A DNA stretch of 64,000 nt from VRUE01 sp963717375 (GTDB lineage: Bacteria > Actinomycetota > Thermoleophilia > Solirubrobacterales > 70-9), in contig OY970329.1 in the NCBI GenBank assembly GCA_963717375.1, positions 2,046,001-2,110,000 on the forward strand. The letters are read 5' to 3'. The notes below the pieces were generated by a model that saw only the letters and a program-made list of their open reading frames with translations, was not told where the DNA came from and did not search any database. The position numbers were made by a program, and so were the translations under genes. Below, piece after piece: positions 6,814 through 15,833 of the stretch. How positions within the stretch are numbered: position 1 is the stretch's first letter; each line of letters begins with the position of its first letter.

Positions 6814-8643
6814 TTCAGCCGCCGCCTCGCCGACCCCGGCCGCGATCGCCATGATCGAGACCTGGGGGTTGACGCCCGGGCAGCTGGGCAGGACCGAGCC
6901 GTCGGCGACCCAGACTCCCTCGACTCCGCGCAGTCGTCCTTGCGGGTCGACCGGGTGGCGGGCGGGGTCCGAGCCACCGGCGGCGGTACCGCTGGGATGG
7001 AAGCCAGCGAGGCGCAGGCGGCGCACGTCGAGCCGTTGCATGGCCGTGGCGAGCTCGGCCTCCGAGCGCACCGCCGGAGCGCCGCCTCCCAGGTCGACGT
7101 CGTCGGCGCCGGCGGCCAGCATCACCCGCGCCATCGCCTCGATCGCGATCGCGAGGCGGCGTTCGTCGGCCTTGGCGAGTCGGTAGGAGACGATCGGGGC
7201 GCGGGAGCCGAAGACCCGGCCGGAGGGCTCGTCGGCGATCATCGCGCCGAGCATTGCCCTGTTGGGGGCGCGATCAAGGCGACCCAATAGGTGGGTGCCG
7301 TAGCCGGGAGCGGAGATCGCACCCATCCCCGGCGGGCTGCCAGTTGCCTCGATCAGGACCCCCTCGCTCTCGTGCAGCTCCTCGATCCCGACGCTCTGCA
7401 TGACGCCGCTCCAGGGCACCACCCTCTCCTCGAAGCCGGCGGTGATCCCGGTGGCAGGGTGGATCGAGAGGTTGCGGCCGAGCCGGGGGTGGCCGCCGAG
7501 GCCGCTGCGGCGCAATAGCGCCGGGGTCGGGATCGCGCCGGTGGCGACGATCACCATCGGCGCGGAGATCCGCACCTCGCTGCCATCGGAGCGCTCGGCG
7601 GCGACGCCGGTGGCCCGCCCGCCCTCGCTCAGGACCCGCTTGACGCGCAGGCCGGAGACGATTCGCGCCCCGGCCTCGCAGGCCTGGGGCAGGGCGTTGA
7701 GGTGGACGCCGCCCTTTGCGTTGTTGGGGCAGCCGATCGCGCACTGGCAGGCGCCGCGGCAGCCCGGCGCGTTGCGCCGCAGGGGAGCGCTCTGCCAGTC
7801 CAGCGCCGCCGCGCCCTCGAGCGCGAGTTCGCCGTTACGGCCGAGCACCTCCATCGGCGCCGGGGCAACGCCGATCGTCGCTTCGACGTCGGCGATCCGG
7901 GCGCCGAGCAGCTCGAGGTCGGCGAGGGCCAGGCCGTGCTCCTTGTGCCAGGCGGTGGCGACGGCGGTCGGTGGCCGGAAGCAGGTGCCCGAGTTGATCA
8001 CCGTGGTGCCGCCGACGGCGCGACCGAGCGGCAGCGCGATCGGCGGGTTGCCCAGCGCCATCGTCGTGCCGCCGTCGCGGTAGATGCCGGAGAAGCGGTC
8101 GAGCGGGTGCGCGCCGCGGATCCGCTCCGAGGTCCAGCGCTCGCCCTCCTCGACGATCACGGTGTCGTGCCCGGCTCGGGCCAGCGCCCGCGCGGCGAAG
8201 GCACCACCGGCGCCGGAGCCGATCACGATCGCGTCGCAGCTGGAGCTGCCCGGCCAGTCGGGCGCCCCGGTAATCGCCATCTGCGGGTCGGGCCGCGACG
8301 GCTCGTGACGCGAGCCCACCGCGGCGATCTCGGCCGCGAACGCATCGGCCCCGTGGGCGAGCAAGACGATCGACTTGACCGAGTCGATCAGCGGCGCGCC
8401 GCCGAGGCGAGCGACCTCTTTCAGGAGCGCTTCGCGCTGCTCGGGGGAGGCAGCTCCGATCGTGCGGCGATTGCGCGCCAGCGAGAACGCCTCGAGGCTG
8501 ACCAGCGCCGCCCCCAGGCCCACGCGCGAAGCCGTCGGCATGCGCGAGACCATCCGCCTGGCGACGGTCGCAACCCGCTCGGGGTCGGGCCCTCCTGCCT
8601 CCGGCGGCAGAATCGCCGCCGCCACGTCTCCCAGCGCGGACAT
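6799..8643 (-). CDS. GMC-family FAD-dependent oxidoreductase
   Basis: The 614-residue protein has a roughly 130-residue N-terminal helical region, then the Rossmann FAD motif IVIGSGAGGAFAARAL (about 139-154). A cysteine-rich CQCAIGCPNNAKGG segment is typical of alcohol- or sterol-oxidising GMC enzymes, and the C-terminal FAD/active-site block reads HPSGTAAGG...VWVADGSVLP...GVNPQ. These enzymes oxidise alcohols with FAD; a long-chain alcohol or steroid substrate is inference. The ATG at 8643 gives MSALGDVAAA; the longer frame adds low-complexity shadow sequence. The polysaccharide deacetylase gene lies 10 bp upstream in the same direction. Confidence 0.85.
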   Translation of the reverse strand: MSALGDVAAAILPPEAGGPDPERVATVARRMVSRMPTASRVGLGAALVSLEAFSLARNRRTIGAASPEQREALLKEVARLGGAPLIDSVKSIVLLAHGADAFAAEIAAVGSRHEPSRPDPQMAITGAPDWPGSSSCDAIVIGSGAGGAFAARALARAGHDTVIVEEGERWTSERIRGAHPLDRFSGIYRDGGTTMALGNPPIALPLGRAVGGTTVINSGTCFRPPTAVATAWHKEHGLALADLELLGARIADVEATIGVAPAPMEVLGRNGELALEGAAALDWQSAPLRRNAPGCRGACQCAIGCPNNAKGGVHLNALPQACEAGARIVSGLRVKRVLSEGGRATGVAAERSDGSEVRISAPMVIVATGAIPTPALLRRSGLGGHPRLGRNLSIHPATGITAGFEERVVPWSGVMQSVGIEELHESEGVLIEATGSPPGMGAISAPGYGTHLLGRLDRAPNRAMLGAMIADEPSGRVFGSRAPIVSYRLAKADERRLAIAIEAMARVMLAAGADDVDLGGGAPAVRSEAELATAMQRLDVRRLRLAGFHPSGTAAGGSDPARHPVDPQGRLRGVEGVWVADGSVLPSCPGVNPQVSIMAIAAGVGEAAAEMARP

Positions 8644-8653
8644 GCCGGAGATA

Positions 8654-9490
8654 CTAGGTCCAGCTGGCCGAATCGAGCACCGCGCCGTTCCCAAACTCGC
8701 CGGAGTGGGTTGCCACATGGTCGGCGACCTTGGCGCAGGGCGCGACCCAAACCTCATCTCCCGCCGCGGCTGCCGCAACCCGATCGAGCAGCGCCGCAAG
8801 GTGCTCGTCGCCGAGCCAGCCGAGCATGAACGGGTGCAGGACAATCGCCATGTAGCCGCCCGTCTTGGCCAGTCCCTCGATCTCCGCGGTGAGCCAGGCG
8901 ACGAAGCCGGCCGGCTCGATCGGATCGCCCGAGCCGTTGATCTGCTCGCGAGCGGCGGCGAGCGGCGGCAGCACGCAGCTGGCGTCGAGGTGGCGCCACT
9001 CGAAGGGCAGCAGGGCGACGCCGCCCTCGAAGCCGGCCCCGGCGCCAGCCGGCGAGCAGTAGCGCAGGCCCGCCTCGCGCAGGGCCCGGGTACCGCCCGC
9101 GCCGAGCTGGCCGCCCGGCGGCCGCAGCCCGGCGATCTCGAGGCCGATCCGCTCGAACGCGGCGGTGCCCTGGTCGAGGTTCGCAGCTTGCTCGGCTGCA
9201 GTCAGGTCCGCCCACTGCTCGTGGCGCCAGGCGTGGTAGGCGACCTCGTGGCCGCGGGAGTCGATCTCGCGCAGCAGGTCTGGGTAGAGCTCCGCGTTCA
9301 GTCCCTCGACGAAGAAGGTCGCGGCGATTCCCCGTTGATCAAGCTGTCCGAGCAGCCGCGGCACCACCTCGAGCGCGGTCGCGTGGCGCCCCAGCGGCGC
9401 GTCCTCCGACAGCGCGCCCATCTCCAGTTCCGCCGCCTCACCCAAGTTGTCGAAAGTGAGCGACAGCAGGCCGGCGGGACTCAGGGCCAC
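8654..9490 (-). CDS. Polysaccharide deacetylase-family protein (NodB homology)
   Basis: The 278-residue product starts with the NodB-type strand SLTFDN. The usual metal-binding TFDD has Asn at the second Asp. It continues with ATFFVEG, a metal-ligand-like HAWRHE segment and RPPGGQLG. The family removes acetyl groups from chitin-like polymers or peptidoglycan, or acts on amide-like small molecules. The fold is clear but the Asp-to-Asn change leaves chemistry open. It has no evident signal peptide, so a cytoplasmic small-molecule amidase-like role is possible. It sits between the GMC oxidoreductase and a small membrane protein in a minus-strand run. Confidence 0.75.
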   Translation of the reverse strand: MALSPAGLLSLTFDNLGEAAELEMGALSEDAPLGRHATALEVVPRLLGQLDQRGIAATFFVEGLNAELYPDLLREIDSRGHEVAYHAWRHEQWADLTAAEQAANLDQGTAAFERIGLEIAGLRPPGGQLGAGGTRALREAGLRYCSPAGAGAGFEGGVALLPFEWRHLDASCVLPPLAAAREQINGSGDPIEPAGFVAWLTAEIEGLAKTGGYMAIVLHPFMLGWLGDEHLAALLDRVAAAAAGDEVWVAPCAKVADHVATHSGEFGNGAVLDSASWT

Positions 9491-9519
9491 CTATATCTCG
9501 ACTTTCAGGCCCATCGGCC

Positions 9520-10041
9520 TTATTCGCGCAGCGCCGGGCTCCAGCGCTCCGGCTCAAGCTCCGCTTGCTCGCGGGCCCAGCGGAAGTGGTGCTGGGCCGA
9601 GGCGAGCAGGATCGGGAAATTGAGCAGGCCGGCGATCGCGAAGCGTCGTGCGCCCGGACGGTTTGCGGCGGGCAGGCTGAGCGCGCTGCAGACGAGCCAG
9701 AACCAAAGCACGGCGTTGTAGGCGGGCAGCTGATCCTCGCTCAGCCCCTCGGCTTCGTCGAGCATCGGCAGGCCCTTGTGCAGCGACCAGGGCCAGGCCT
9801 TGAAGTGGACGGCGACCCCGGCAACGCCGATCCCAGCGCTGAAGGCGGAGAGGCGGCGCGCGTTCTCGCCGTCGCGGGCGGCTGCGGCGAGCATTAGCGG
9901 GAAGTAGGCGCTCCAGAGCGCGTAGGCACCGCGGCGGCCGATGAACGGCTCGAAGACGAGGCCGACTCCGGCGCGGGTCTCGAAGGCGTTGTGGGCGAAC
10001 AGGCCGAGGGCCGATCCAGCTGCAAGCAAGCGTCTCATCAT
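9520..10041 (-). CDS. Hypothetical membrane protein
   Basis: The 173-residue product has hydrophobic stretches near residues 3-16, 40-57, 67-82, 110-125 and 135-148, and Trp/His-rich segments (VHFKAWPWSLHKGL, SAQHHFRWAREQ). I recognise no family. Its ATG overlaps the stop of the upstream fumarylacetoacetate hydrolase gene by 4 bp (ATGA), so the two are translationally coupled. The histidine-rich segments could bind a cofactor or metal, but nothing proves it. Confidence 0.55.
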   Translation of the reverse strand: MMRRLLAAGSALGLFAHNAFETRAGVGLVFEPFIGRRGAYALWSAYFPLMLAAAARDGENARRLSAFSAGIGVAGVAVHFKAWPWSLHKGLPMLDEAEGLSEDQLPAYNAVLWFWLVCSALSLPAANRPGARRFAIAGLLNFPILLASAQHHFRWAREQAELEPERWSPALRE

Positions 10042-10979
10042 CGCGCTCCGATCTCGTTGGCCAGGGCTCCGATCCCGTCGATTTCCAGCTCGACCGTCTG
10101 CCCCGGCCGGATCCAGCGGTCGAGCTCCAGCCCGCAGCAGCCCGGCATTGTCCCGGTCGAGACGATGTCACCGACGTCGAGCCGCTCGCCGGCGGAGGCG
10201 TGGGCGAGCATCTCGCCGACGTCATGGGTGGCGCCGGCCGTGCCACCCTCGCACCAGACCTCGCCGTCGACTCGCACCCGCCCGGTGACCGCCTGCCAGT
10301 CGGGAAGCTCGTCGGCGCTGAGCACGTCGCAGCCGATCGAGTTGGCGAAGGTCTTCGACTTGACCGCCGGCCCGAACATGCCGTGGCGAACCTCCTCCGC
10401 CTGTACGTCGCGGGCGCTCCAATCGTTGAGGACGAACCAGCCGCCGATCGCCTCGCGGGCCTGCGCGGGTGTGGCATCGGCGAGCGGGGCGGCGAGGACG
10501 AAGGCAAGCTCGAGCTCGAAGTCGAGGTACTCCGTGTGGGAGGGCCAGGGCATCTCCTCGCCGTCAGACAGCATCGCCGTGTGGTTGCCGAGGTAGAAGG
10601 CCGGCGTCTCGTAGAAGCTCGCCTTGGGCTTGAAGGGCGGAAAGGTCCTGCCCGTGGCCCGCTCGAACCCGGCCGCGAGGCGCTTGACCGGAGGCGGGAA
10701 GAAGCGCTTGACCAGCATTCGCGCCGAGCCCTCGTAGTGCGAGGGCCAGAGGCTGAAGGCGCGCATCGAGCGCGGTGCGAAGGGGAGTCCGGCGCTCGCC
10801 GGGTCGGCGGCGACGCTCTCGTCGTTGGCCGAAGATTCGATCAGGGCGGCAATCTCGGCCCGCCGCCCCGCGCCCGCGGAGAGCACGGTGAGCAGATCGT
10901 CGTCCCACGGCAACGAGACCCAGCGCTCGCGCGCCTCGTCCTTGACGATCACTCCCTCAGCTGTGCTCCTCAGCTTCAT
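10038..10979 (-). CDS. Fumarylacetoacetate hydrolase-family protein
   Basis: The 313-residue product has the FAH-type layout: an N-terminal cap region, then FYETPAFYLGNH, EYLDFELELAFV with the acidic metal ligands, FVLNDWSARDVQ, KSKTFANSIG, and DIVSTGTMPGCCG with the catalytic GTxxG region near the C-terminus. The superfamily cleaves C-C bonds or hydrates, isomerises or decarboxylates beta-diketo acids in aromatic and other catabolic routes. The precise substrate is unknown. ATG 10979 (MKLRSTAEG) is chosen over an upstream extension that lies in the intergenic region before mfd. It overlaps the following membrane-protein gene by 4 bp. Confidence 0.82.
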   Translation of the reverse strand: MKLRSTAEGVIVKDEARERWVSLPWDDDLLTVLSAGAGRRAEIAALIESSANDESVAADPASAGLPFAPRSMRAFSLWPSHYEGSARMLVKRFFPPPVKRLAAGFERATGRTFPPFKPKASFYETPAFYLGNHTAMLSDGEEMPWPSHTEYLDFELELAFVLAAPLADATPAQAREAIGGWFVLNDWSARDVQAEEVRHGMFGPAVKSKTFANSIGCDVLSADELPDWQAVTGRVRVDGEVWCEGGTAGATHDVGEMLAHASAGERLDVGDIVSTGTMPGCCGLELDRWIRPGQTVELEIDGIGALANEIGAR

Positions 10980-11068
10980 CGACGCCCGCGGGGGAGTGTA
11001 GGCGCCGATCGCGGCCTCGTAGAATCGGCGACCCGCCCGGACGAGCCTGTCCGGGCTTTTCGCCTGCC

Positions 11069-14000
11069 ATGTCTCTCCGCCCACTGATCGAGATCGCCGC
11101 CGAGAACGAGCGCGTCCACGCGCTCACCGGACGCGTGCGCGATGCCGTTGACGGCGGCGAGAAGGTCGAGGTCCCGGCCCCGACGATGCTGCGGCCGCTG
11201 CTGCTGGCGGCGCTGCTGGAGGACGATCGCGGCCTCGCCGGGCGCCCGGCGCTGCTGGTCAGCCCCGACGACCGCTCGGCCCGCGACCTCGCCAACGACC
11301 TGCGCGCCTACCTGGCGCCGCGGCGCGTCCGCCTCTACCCCTCGCGCGGCACCGGCTTCGCCTCGCACGTGACGCCGCCCCCGCACCTGATCGGACTGCG
11401 GATCGACGCCCTCGACGCACTGCGCAGCGAATCGGACGCGGTCGTCGTCGCCTCCGCGACGGCACTCGCCGAGGCCGTCCCCGACGCCGCCCTGCGTCCG
11501 GCCGGCTTCGCGATCGCAAGCGGCGAGGAGATCGACCTCGACGGGGTCCTGCGCAGCCTTGACGCCGCCGGCTACCACCGGGTCGAGCAGGTCGAGGAGC
11601 GCGGTCAGTTCGCCGTGCGCGGCGGCATCCTCGACGTCTTCGGCGCGACCGAGGAGCGCGCCGTGCGGATCGAGCTCTTCGGCGACGAGGTCGAGTCGAT
11701 GCGCTGGTTCTCGACCTTCACCCAGCGCTCGCTGGGCGATGCGGAGCGGGTCGAGCTCGCCCCGGCGGCGGAACTCGACGCTGAGCACCGCGAACTGGCC
11801 GAGCTGGCGGCGATGGAGGCCGCCGAGGAGGGCAAGGAGCCACCGAGTCTGGCCGAGGTCCTGCCGCTCGACCGCTTCGGTGCGCCGCTGGACCTCGTCC
11901 CCGACTCCGCCGCCGTGATCCTCGCCGCCGCCGAGGAGATTGAGCCGGCGCTGCGCGACCACTGGGAGGACGCGACGACGTCGATGCACGCCGAAGACGC
12001 CCAGAGGCTCTACGTCGACGTTGCCGAGCCACTGGCCGCCCGCGCCGCCCTCTCCTTCAGGTCGGCCAGTGACGACGACGAGGAGGCCTTCCGCGCCGCC
12101 CGCGCCGAGTCCCCCGCCCGCAGCGTCAAGGAGGCCGAGGCGGAGCTCGAAAAGCAGGTCCGCTCCGGCTACCGCACCGTTGTCGCCTTCAGCGATCGCG
12201 GTGAGGCGGAGCGGACGCGCTACGGCCTCGACCGCCTCGACGCGGCGTTGCTCGACGGTGGCCGCCTCTCGCCCAAGCCCAACCTCACCTTCGCCGAGGC
12301 GCGCCTGCGCGAGGGATTCATCAGCCCCGAGCTGCGCCTCGCCGTCTATCCCTTCCGCCGGCTCGTCCACCGGCGCCGCCGGGCCGAAGCTCGCGCGCCT
12401 GGCGCCGCTCGGGGCCGGCTCGCCTTCAGTGATCTGAAAGTCGGCGACTACGTCGTCCACGAGGACCACGGCGTCGCCCGTTTCGCCGGCTTTGAGACGC
12501 GCGAGGTCGGCGGCGTCACCCGCGACTACCTCTACCTCGAATACAAGGGCGAGGACCGCGTCTTCGTCCCCGTCGACCAGCTCGCCAAGCTGAGCCGCTA
12601 CGTCGGCGCCGGCGGCGAACCGAGCCTCTCCGCGCTGGGCGGCAAACGCTGGCAGAACATGAAGGCGCGGGCCCGTAAAGCCGCCGGCGCGATCGCCGGC
12701 GAGCTGCTCAACCTCTACGCCGAGCGGCGAACCCGCAAGGGCCACGCCTTCGGCGCCGACGGCGAGTGGCAGATGACGATGGAGGCGGCCTTTCCGTACC
12801 GCGAGACCGCCGATCAGATCGAAGCGATCGAGGCGGTCAAGGGCGACATGGAGGCAGACCAGCCGATGGACCGCCTGGTTTGCGGCGACGTCGGCTTCGG
12901 CAAGACCGAGGTGGCTCTGCGCGCCGCGGTCAAGGCCGCCGCCGACGGCAAGCAGGTGCTGATGCTGGTGCCGACGACGATCCTCGCCCAGCAGCACTTC
13001 GGCACCTTCCGCGAGCGCCTCGCCGACCTGCCCTTCGTGGTCGAGGGAATCTCGCGGCTGCGCAAGCCGGCCGAGGTGAAAGCGGTCTTGGCCGACTACG
13101 AGGCGGGCAAGGTCGACATCCTGATCGGCACCCACCGGCTGCTCTCGCGCGACGTACGCGCCAAGGACCTCGGCCTCGTCATCGTCGACGAGGAGCAGCG
13201 CTTCGGCGTCAAGCAGAAGGAGCTGCTGCGCCAGCTGAAGCTGAAGGTCGACGTGCTGGCGCTCTCGGCGACCCCGATCCCGCGCACCCTGCAGATGAGC
13301 CTGGCCGGCCTGCGCGACATCTCGACGATCGAGACCCCGCCCGAGGGACGCCGCCCGGTCCGCACCTATGTGGGCCCCTACGACGAGGACCTGGTCCGGC
13401 ACTCGATCGAGCGCGAGCTCGAGCGCGGCGGCCAGGCCTTCTTCCTGCACAACAGGATCGATTCGCTGCCGGAGACGGTCGAGCGGCTGCGCGGCCTGCT
13501 GCCGAAAGCCCGCTTTGCCGAAGCTCACGGGCAGATGGACGAGACCCAGCTAGAGGAGACGATGCTGGGCTTCCTGCGCGGCGACGCCGACTGCTTGGTG
13601 ACGACGACGATCATCGAGTCGGGACTCGACATCCCCAGCGCCAACACCCTGATCGTCGAGCGCGCCGACCAGCTCGGCCTCTCCCAGGCCTACCAGATCC
13701 GCGGCCGGGTCGGCCGCTCTCGCGAGCGCGCCTTCGCCTACTTGCTCTATCCCTCGGCGGAGGCGCTGACCGAGGACGCCGCCGCGCGCCTCTCGACCCT
13801 CGCCGACCACACCGAGCTCGGCTCCGGCTTCAAGATCGCGATGCGCGACCTCGACATCCGCGGCGCCGGCGACCTGCTCGGCGAGGAACAGTCCGGCCAC
13901 GTCGCCGCGGTCGGCTTCGAGCTCTACTGCCAGATGATCGACGAGGCCGTGGGGGAGGCGCGCGAGGCGGACGGGGACGGGGGGGAGGCGCCGGAGCCGG

Positions 14001-14458
14001 TCCGCCTCGACGTTCCGGTCGACGCCTACCTGCCGGCCGCCTTCATCCCCTTCGAGGCGGCGAAGATCGACGTCCACCGTCGCATCGCCGCCGCTCGCGA
14101 GCCGGGCGAGCTGCGGGCGATTCGCGACGAGATCAGCGATCGCTTCGGGCCGCCGCCGCCGGAGGCGGAGAACCTGCTGGCGCTGCAGCGGGCGCGGATC
14201 GAGCTGGGCCTGGCCGGCGCCCGCAGCGTCGAGTTCCGCGGCGGGCGACTGAGCGTCACCGGGATCGAGCTCGACTCCGAGGCGGCCGGGGTTATGAGCG
14301 AGAAGCTCGAGGGGGCACTGTACGAGTGGCGAGAGAAGACCGTTGGGCTTCGCGTGCCGGATGAGCCGGAGGCGAGGCTGAACGCGGTGCTGGCGATGGC
14401 GGCGGCAATCAGGGACGCGAAGCATTCCCAGGCCGCCGAGACGAACGTCGCCGGCTGA
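11069..14458 (+). CDS. mfd: Transcription-repair coupling factor Mfd
   Basis: The 1129-residue protein has the full Mfd order. The UvrB-homology N-terminal region includes GGILDVFGATEERAVRIELFGDEVES. The RNA polymerase-interaction (CarD-like) domain is near residue 454 (VGDYVVHEDHGVARFAGF). The RecG-like translocase has Walker A GDVGFGKTE near 607, the DEEQ box VDEEQRFGV near 707 and QIRGRVGRS in motif VI. The C-terminal regulatory domain begins near 975. Mfd displaces RNA polymerase stalled at DNA damage and recruits UvrA. The gene is intact. A 19-residue hydrophilic C-terminal tail ends at 14458, and the foldase gene follows at about 35 bp. Confidence 0.96.
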   Translation: MSLRPLIEIAAENERVHALTGRVRDAVDGGEKVEVPAPTMLRPLLLAALLEDDRGLAGRPALLVSPDDRSARDLANDLRAYLAPRRVRLYPSRGTGFASHVTPPPHLIGLRIDALDALRSESDAVVVASATALAEAVPDAALRPAGFAIASGEEIDLDGVLRSLDAAGYHRVEQVEERGQFAVRGGILDVFGATEERAVRIELFGDEVESMRWFSTFTQRSLGDAERVELAPAAELDAEHRELAELAAMEAAEEGKEPPSLAEVLPLDRFGAPLDLVPDSAAVILAAAEEIEPALRDHWEDATTSMHAEDAQRLYVDVAEPLAARAALSFRSASDDDEEAFRAARAESPARSVKEAEAELEKQVRSGYRTVVAFSDRGEAERTRYGLDRLDAALLDGGRLSPKPNLTFAEARLREGFISPELRLAVYPFRRLVHRRRRAEARAPGAARGRLAFSDLKVGDYVVHEDHGVARFAGFETREVGGVTRDYLYLEYKGEDRVFVPVDQLAKLSRYVGAGGEPSLSALGGKRWQNMKARARKAAGAIAGELLNLYAERRTRKGHAFGADGEWQMTMEAAFPYRETADQIEAIEAVKGDMEADQPMDRLVCGDVGFGKTEVALRAAVKAAADGKQVLMLVPTTILAQQHFGTFRERLADLPFVVEGISRLRKPAEVKAVLADYEAGKVDILIGTHRLLSRDVRAKDLGLVIVDEEQRFGVKQKELLRQLKLKVDVLALSATPIPRTLQMSLAGLRDISTIETPPEGRRPVRTYVGPYDEDLVRHSIERELERGGQAFFLHNRIDSLPETVERLRGLLPKARFAEAHGQMDETQLEETMLGFLRGDADCLVTTTIIESGLDIPSANTLIVERADQLGLSQAYQIRGRVGRSRERAFAYLLYPSAEALTEDAAARLSTLADHTELGSGFKIAMRDLDIRGAGDLLGEEQSGHVAAVGFELYCQMIDEAVGEAREADGDGGEAPEPVRLDVPVDAYLPAAFIPFEAAKIDVHRRIAAAREPGELRAIRDEISDRFGPPPPEAENLLALQRARIELGLAGARSVEFRGGRLSVTGIELDSEAAGVMSEKLEGALYEWREKTVGLRVPDEPEARLNAVLAMAAAIRDAKHSQAAETNVAG

Positions 14459-14492
14459 TCTTCCCGGGCAGGGCAGGTCTTTCACCGAGCAT

Positions 14493-15803
14493 TTGATTTA
14501 TGCTGCCCGATCGGTGGCATCGATTAAGGGGCAAGGGACCAAGTCAGCCGGGTTGCAGCGCCTTGCGCTGCTTGCCTTCGGCGCGCTCTTCATCCTCCTC
14601 TTCGTCATCTTCGCCATCGCCCAGGGGATCGGCAATCCCAGCGTTCCTTCGGGCGACGCAGCGATCGTTGAAGACGCCCCCGACGGCCTCAGTCCCGTCA
14701 CCGAAGCCGACTTCCGTCACGCGCTAGTTCAGGCGGCCGCCCAGAAACAGATCAAACCTGTTCCGAAACCGGGCGACAAAAAATACGACGAACTGAAGGA
14801 AACGGCGCTCGGCGAAGTCCTCGACTCGATCTGGATCCAGGGCCAGGCGGCGGAAATGGGCATCGTCCTGACGAAAAAAGAAATCGCTGACGAACTGGCG
14901 AAACTGAAGAAACAGGCCTTCAAAACGGAACAGCAGTACAAAGAATTTCTCAAGGAAGCGCATTTCACGATCGCCGACGTCAACGAGCGCGTGACGCTCC
15001 AAATCCTCAGCGGCAAGATCGAAAAACAGGTCACCGAAGGGGCGCCGCAGCCGAGCAAGTCTGAAATCGAAAACTATTACGAGGCGGCGAAGTCGAGCCA
15101 GTACACGACCGGCGAAACGCGCGAAATCCGGGTCGTGAAGAACAAAGACAAAGCCAAGGTCGAAGAAGCGAAAGCGGCGCTTGAAAAAGACGACTCGACC
15201 AAGAGCTGGGCCGCAGTCGCGAAGAAATACTCGACCGACACGACCAAATCCAGCGGTGGCCTGCAGGCCGGCGTGACCGCGGGGCAGTTGGCCGAACCGC
15301 TCGACAAAGCCGTCTTCGACGCGCCGCAGGGTCAGATTGAAGGGCCGCTGAAGGAAGCGACGACCAACACAGTCTTCGAGGTGATGCGAATCACCCCCGA
15401 AAAAGTCCAGTCACTGGACGAAGCGAAGTCGCAGATCAGCGCCCAGCTCGCCGAACAGATCAAGCAGGCAACATTCGCTCGCTTCGTGCGCCACTACGGC
15501 GCCAAGTGGCAGTCGCGCACCTTCTGCGCCGCGGATTTCCTGATCTCCCGCTGTCGCAACTTCAAGGGTGACGGCCGGCCCGCCGAAGCCGATCCTGCCT
15601 GCTACGAAGCCAATCCCAAAACTCCGGCGGAAGCATGTCCGGCGCCGATCCCCCAGGTCAAACCGGCACAGCCGGGCACGGTCAGCCCGCTCAACCGCGA
15701 AGGGCAGAAACTGGCCCAGCGGCCGATCCCGGCGAACATCAAATCGGCGGCTCCGGAAGGCGCATCCGAACTGCCGGCTGGAGCAATCCCCGAAGGGGAA
15801 TAA
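14493..15803 (+). CDS. SurA/PrsA-like parvulin peptidyl-prolyl isomerase, membrane-anchored
   Basis: The 436-residue product has an N-terminal membrane anchor (LALLAFGALFILLFVIFAIAQ, about 26-46), a lysine/glutamate-rich SurA-N helical region (KKEIADELAKLKKQAF), then a parvulin domain with TREIRVVKNKDKA, SWAAVAKKYSTD, SSGGLQAGVTAGQLAEP and FDAPQGQ. A C-terminal cysteine- and proline-rich tail follows. It probably assists folding of exported proteins outside the membrane. The TTG at 14493 gives the longest frame; GTG 14514 (ASIKGQGTK) is equally plausible, and neither has a strong ribosome site. Glu and Lys are written almost wholly as GAA and AAA, in contrast with the GAG/AAG of flanking mfd and eno. 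Confidence 0.82.
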   Translation: MIYAARSVASIKGQGTKSAGLQRLALLAFGALFILLFVIFAIAQGIGNPSVPSGDAAIVEDAPDGLSPVTEADFRHALVQAAAQKQIKPVPKPGDKKYDELKETALGEVLDSIWIQGQAAEMGIVLTKKEIADELAKLKKQAFKTEQQYKEFLKEAHFTIADVNERVTLQILSGKIEKQVTEGAPQPSKSEIENYYEAAKSSQYTTGETREIRVVKNKDKAKVEEAKAALEKDDSTKSWAAVAKKYSTDTTKSSGGLQAGVTAGQLAEPLDKAVFDAPQGQIEGPLKEATTNTVFEVMRITPEKVQSLDEAKSQISAQLAEQIKQATFARFVRHYGAKWQSRTFCAADFLISRCRNFKGDGRPAEADPACYEANPKTPAEACPAPIPQVKPAQPGTVSPLNREGQKLAQRPIPANIKSAAPEGASELPAGAIPEGE

Positions 15804-15833
15804 CTCCGGCTGGATGAATAGGATGGCGCTTCC

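Noticed and set aside
4665..6977. 770-codon minus frame across L25, pth and the enoyl-CoA hydratase gene
   Set aside because: It spans three well-supported plus-strand genes and has only Leu/Gly/Arg/Asp-rich shadow composition.
10976..13528. 850-codon open frame antisense to mfd
   Set aside because: It is a shadow frame of a GC-rich gene: the plus strand encodes intact Mfd with all motifs, and the antisense product is low-complexity without recognisable domains.
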